A stretch of 64,000 nucleotides of DNA, taken from assembly GCA_914767715.1 (NCBI GenBank), contig OU612066.1:33268283-33332282 (forward strand). Direction: 5' to 3'. A program made the position numbers and the translations under genes. This stretch comes from Membranipora membranacea. Lineage: Eukaryota > Bryozoa > Gymnolaemata > Cheilostomatida > Membraniporidae. The notes beneath the pieces are model-generated. The model saw only the letters and a list, made by a program, of their open reading frames with translations. It had not been told where the DNA came from and searched no databases. Shown in pieces: positions 61,001 to 64,000 of the stretch (positions within the stretch are counted from its first letter, which is position 1; the number at the start of each line of letters is the position of its first letter).

Positions 61001-62907
61001 TACTGTCAGAGCTACAGATGACTCGAATAATGTGAGTTTGGGTTTGACAGTTACTCTGTCCGGCTATTTATAGTGGCATAACAACACCGTTTGTGCATTT
61101 TCACAACACATTGGAGTTGTGCGCTCACGTTATTGGTTTTCGTGGACTTTCTTCTGATTCTGCTTAGTAATTGCGGGTCCTTGTAGCAGTGGGTATCACA
61201 GGTCATAATTGCTTTTTTGACAAAATGCGAATTGTGTTTTATCTTGTTCCTTCTCCTTCTCCATCATCAATTTTAAGTATATTTTGATGACTTATCCTTG
61301 TCTGTGTCTTTATTAGGAGGCAACTGCTACAGTTAGAATCACAATCTCCGATGTCAATGACAATGATCCTGACTTCTCTCGGTCCACATACACATTCTCA
61401 GTGCCAGAGAACGAGGGGAGCTATGTTGTGGGGTCTGTATCCGCCACCGATGCTGACCTCGGCAGCACTCTATCTTACAGACTGGAGTATACCAATGATT
61501 TCTTCTCTGTGGACTCTAATACAGGAACTATAAGAACAATCAGACCACTAGATTACGAGAGTCAGACCCAGCATAGCTTCAGTGTAGAGGTATATATCAG
61601 AATCTATATTCCGAAAATAAATTTATCATAACGGGAACATTTTGTGTCTTATTTCTCACGATCATCACTAGCAACCCCTTGGCTCATAAAAGATCCCAGG
61701 CTATAACTGAATCATTTTGACACAAACATATTTTTGGAATAGTGATGAATAAGGATAAATTTAATTCTCAGTTCTATGTTTATTTTCAGTTTTTTTGCAT
61801 AACTTTATTGGCATCATTCTTCAAGGAAATGTTTTTTCAAATGAGTTTGCTCTTTTTTTAGTTTTTATATTTATCAGTGATTATATTTGCTTTCTCTTTT
61901 GCCGATCAGGTGACAGATGGAGGGGTATCACCCCGTACAGGCAGAGCTCTTGTTATAGTGAATGTATTAGATCGCTCCGACAGCGTACCCACATTCTCAC
62001 AGAGACAGTATAACGCTGACTTTGAGGAGAATAGGACTGGTACACTTATCAGAGTCAATGTATGTATGAAAAATAAACCTACTTAGAGTATGTGATGGGT
62101 GCTGTCTTATCCATAGTCAGTCATTCATAGAACTAAATGAAGAACTGCATAGAAATGAGATGTCGGAATACTTGTATGATCTGATTCGCTAAAATTATAT
62201 AATACTCTCTACAATTGAGAGGCCATGGCATGGCTTATCTGTATCTGTTTAAAAAACTTTTTACTCTGTGTAACGTAAGATGTTGTGATTCATATAAGTA
62301 TTTATTGTGTGGATATTTTTTCTCAGGCTACAGACCCCGATCAGACAGCGAGTATAAGTTATCGTCTCATATCAGGGGCGGATGGACGGTTCAGTATTAA
62401 CAGTCAGACAGGGGTGATGAGCGTAGTATCACCCCTTGATTATGAGACTAGGAGATCTTATACACTGACTGTATCTACTGATGATGGTAGAAGTCAGGTT
62501 AATCAGATACCTGAAGCACAGACTACAGTCAATGTTAATGTTCTGGTATGTCGCATATAATAACCAATAGTCTTTTTGCCAATAAATCATAATATATTCA
62601 TAGGAGCTACTGACTGATTTGTCTTCAGTCAAGCACAGAATAAACATTGTGTGTATTTTTTTATTTTGATTGACCAAAATTTAAATTTAATATTTTGTTA
62701 TTGGATCTTACTTTCTCATACATGCTAGGATGTCGAGGCTTGCCTTTTTTAAACTCTACATTTTTTGATTGATAGATAAAGTTTTGTTCTTTGTAGGATG
62801 TGAATGACAACGGACCACAGTTCCCTGGTACATATACAGCTAATGTATCAGTTACCTCCCCTGTTGGTACTCTAGTACAGAGAGTACAGGCTACCGACCA
62901 GGATAGT
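52082..62907 (+). CDS. Large cadherin, N-terminal part (continues past the window)
   Basis: Seventeen exons seen: 52082-52154, 54229-54291, 55673-55875, 56695-56793, 57051-57257, 57670-57786, 58085-58323, 58499-58628, 58911-59117, 59366-59659, 60011-60216, 60367-60505, 60861-61031, 61317-61589, 61910-62059, 62327-62545 and 62797-62907; 967 codons so far, open at the 3' end. The first exon encodes a signal peptide (KVLILSILGTYQINAQ). Eight complete extracellular cadherin repeats and the start of a ninth follow. Calcium-linker motifs close EC1 (DVNDNAPEF), EC4 (DINDNSPVF), EC6 (DVNDNDPDF) and EC8 (DVNDNGPQF); linkers after EC2, EC3, EC5 and EC7 are degenerate. Repeats carry the usual LDYE or LDRE. 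EC3 has an inserted loop with a cysteine pair (GCTPVVNGVC). No transmembrane or cytoplasmic part is in the window, so the subfamily cannot be assigned. Most introns are phase 0. Confidence 0.93.
53356..54035. repeat. Minisatellite, 68 bp unit, ten copies
   Basis: Ten head-to-tail copies with a strict 68 bp period (copy starts 53356, 53424, 53492 and so on to 53968), very low divergence. Copies differ mainly at two places: AATGCAG, AATACTG or AAGACAG after GCC, and GGTTTGCG or GGTGTGCG near the end. It lies wholly in intron 1 of the cadherin gene. Confidence 0.95.
55536..55570. mobile_element. 35 bp CTAG-ended palindromic insertion
   Basis: The insertion runs from CTAGCCTG to CAGGCTA and folds on itself almost completely around AAGCTT. 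It is flanked by exact copies of GCGATCAC (55528-55535 and 55571-55578). It sits in cadherin intron 2. Same ends as 32758-32809. Confidence 0.65.
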
Positions 62908-64000
62908 GTAAGTAACTGTGGGGAAATTTTAGTCAATAATTCCTAAAACCATAACTACTAGAATGTTCCAAGATTAAGATTCATGTAACAGGGATGTAAA
63001 ACACTAGATCTTTGTGTGAAATGAAAATAGCCTTGTCTGGCCTGTACATCATACAGGTGCTGCCTACTGGCAGAAAATCAACTGCTAATACAAGTGTAAA
63101 ATGAACTCAATTTGTTTTAGATTCTGAAAGTTAGATCGTAGAGATATAATAACTGATTTTATGAGCAATTTGAGCAATATGAATATTTATAATCTTTGAC
63201 ATAAGCACAATCTTTTCTATAGAATATTATCCTTGAACAAATAGCAGGGCGTTTGCTACAAGCTGTTTGCACTTCACGTTCAGTTGAATAATTGATTGCG
63301 ATTAAAGCATTCATCCATGGAATGCTTGTTGCTTAGTGTAGTTATAAATACCGTACAAGTCCCATTGGCTATCATCTGAGGGGATATAGCTCAGTGGTAG
63401 AGCAATCGGCTGCAGTCCGATAGGCCCTGGGTTCAACTCCCAGTGTCCCCTGTTTTGAAAATTATTTTAGGCCCAGATTTTGTCAGCATTATCCAGGGAG
63501 TCTTACAATGAAAAGAAATTAACAACTTTGGAGCCGAATCTTGCTATTTCTTCACTCAGTTCCATTAATCTTTTGATGTTCCAAACAAGCCAAGTTGTTC
63601 TCAAATGCCGCATAAGAGTAGATATTAAGTTCTAGTAAGCCATGAACCTCATCCCCTAAGCAAAGACTAATCAAAAACAAGGACAAAATCAACTTGTATT
63701 GTATTGTATTTTATAAAACATCTATCATGACAGAGATGATGAGAATCATATGCTGAATCATATGTGATAGCTCTCAGTTTAGGTCTTAAACATAAAGCTG
63801 TTGTTATAAAAAGTCATAAATAATAGTTGAAAAAGGTAGACTGTCGTTTGTTTGTTCGACAACGTTTTGGTCTGAATCTGTGAGCATTTCGAGAGGATAT
63901 CCTTGGGGTTTGGATAAAAACAATCTTGTGATGTAACGGGTGGCATTCATCATCTAAAATGGTACTAAAATGTTTACAACAAAAAGAGAAAATAAAATCA
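62908..64000. other. Cadherin intron running to the window edge
   Basis: After the donor GTAAGT at 62908 I see no further cadherin exon. The stretch contains the tRNA-Cys gene and otherwise AT-rich sequence without recognisable features. Confidence 0.5.
63380..63451 (+). tRNA. tRNA-Cys (anticodon GCA)
   Basis: A 72 nt cloverleaf: acceptor GGGGATA pairs with TGTCCCC, D stem GCTC/GAGC, anticodon stem ATCGG/CCGAT with loop CTGCAGT (GCA at 63412-63414), T stem CTGGG/CCCAG with loop TTCAACT, discriminator T. The A box (TAGCTCAGTGG) and B box (GGTTCAACTCC) are intact, there is no intron, and TTTT follows at 63453. It lies in a cadherin intron on the same strand. Confidence 0.95.

Overview
The window is a piece of an animal nuclear genome. 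It is AT-rich and dense in introns with GT-AG sites, each gene being split into 6 to 17 coding exons. A long cadherin gene and a phospholipid phosphatase-related protein point to a metazoan. The abundance of small inverted-repeat elements and the presence of a cGAS-like/Mab-21 gene suit a non-vertebrate marine animal such as a sponge, placozoan or cnidarian, but the species cannot be fixed from the sequence. No operons, bacterial genes or CRISPR arrays are present.

Layout. (1) 143-6058, plus: a cGAS-like/Mab-21 nucleotidyltransferase, interrupted inside an exon by a 1,628 bp hAT-like DNA transposon with 8 bp target duplications. (2) 6931-12914, minus: a complete 10-exon SLC16-type monocarboxylate transporter (575 aa), convergent with gene 1. 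(3) 16157-27194, minus: a second SLC16 paralogue with 11 exons (707 aa), including a 23 nt microexon and possibly a small nested gene in its last intron. (4) 29231-35739, plus: a 513 aa coiled-coil protein. (5) 37202-43406, plus: a PLPPR-like membrane protein that has lost the phosphatase histidines. (6) 44313-47388, minus: ATP6V0B, the c'' proteolipid of the V-ATPase (209 aa), with a broken non-LTR retrotransposon in an intron. (7) 52082-62907 and beyond, plus: a large cadherin with a signal peptide and at least eight complete EC repeats; its intron 1 holds a 10-copy, 68 bp minisatellite. (8) 63380-63451, plus: tRNA-Cys(GCA), inside the cadherin gene territory.

The genes do not form one pathway; this is ordinary animal gene order with a tandem transporter pair. 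All exon chains were built by hand from splice sites, reading-frame phase and family resemblance. For the five genes with both ends visible (the two transporters, coiled coil, PLPPR-like, ATP6V0B) the summed coding length is a multiple of three.

The most interesting signals are the transposon in the cGAS-like gene, whose own ends offer splice sites that could turn it into an in-frame intron, and a family of tiny palindromic elements with CTAG/CTA ends and about 8 bp target duplications, including a near-perfect 84 bp palindrome at 49294-49377.
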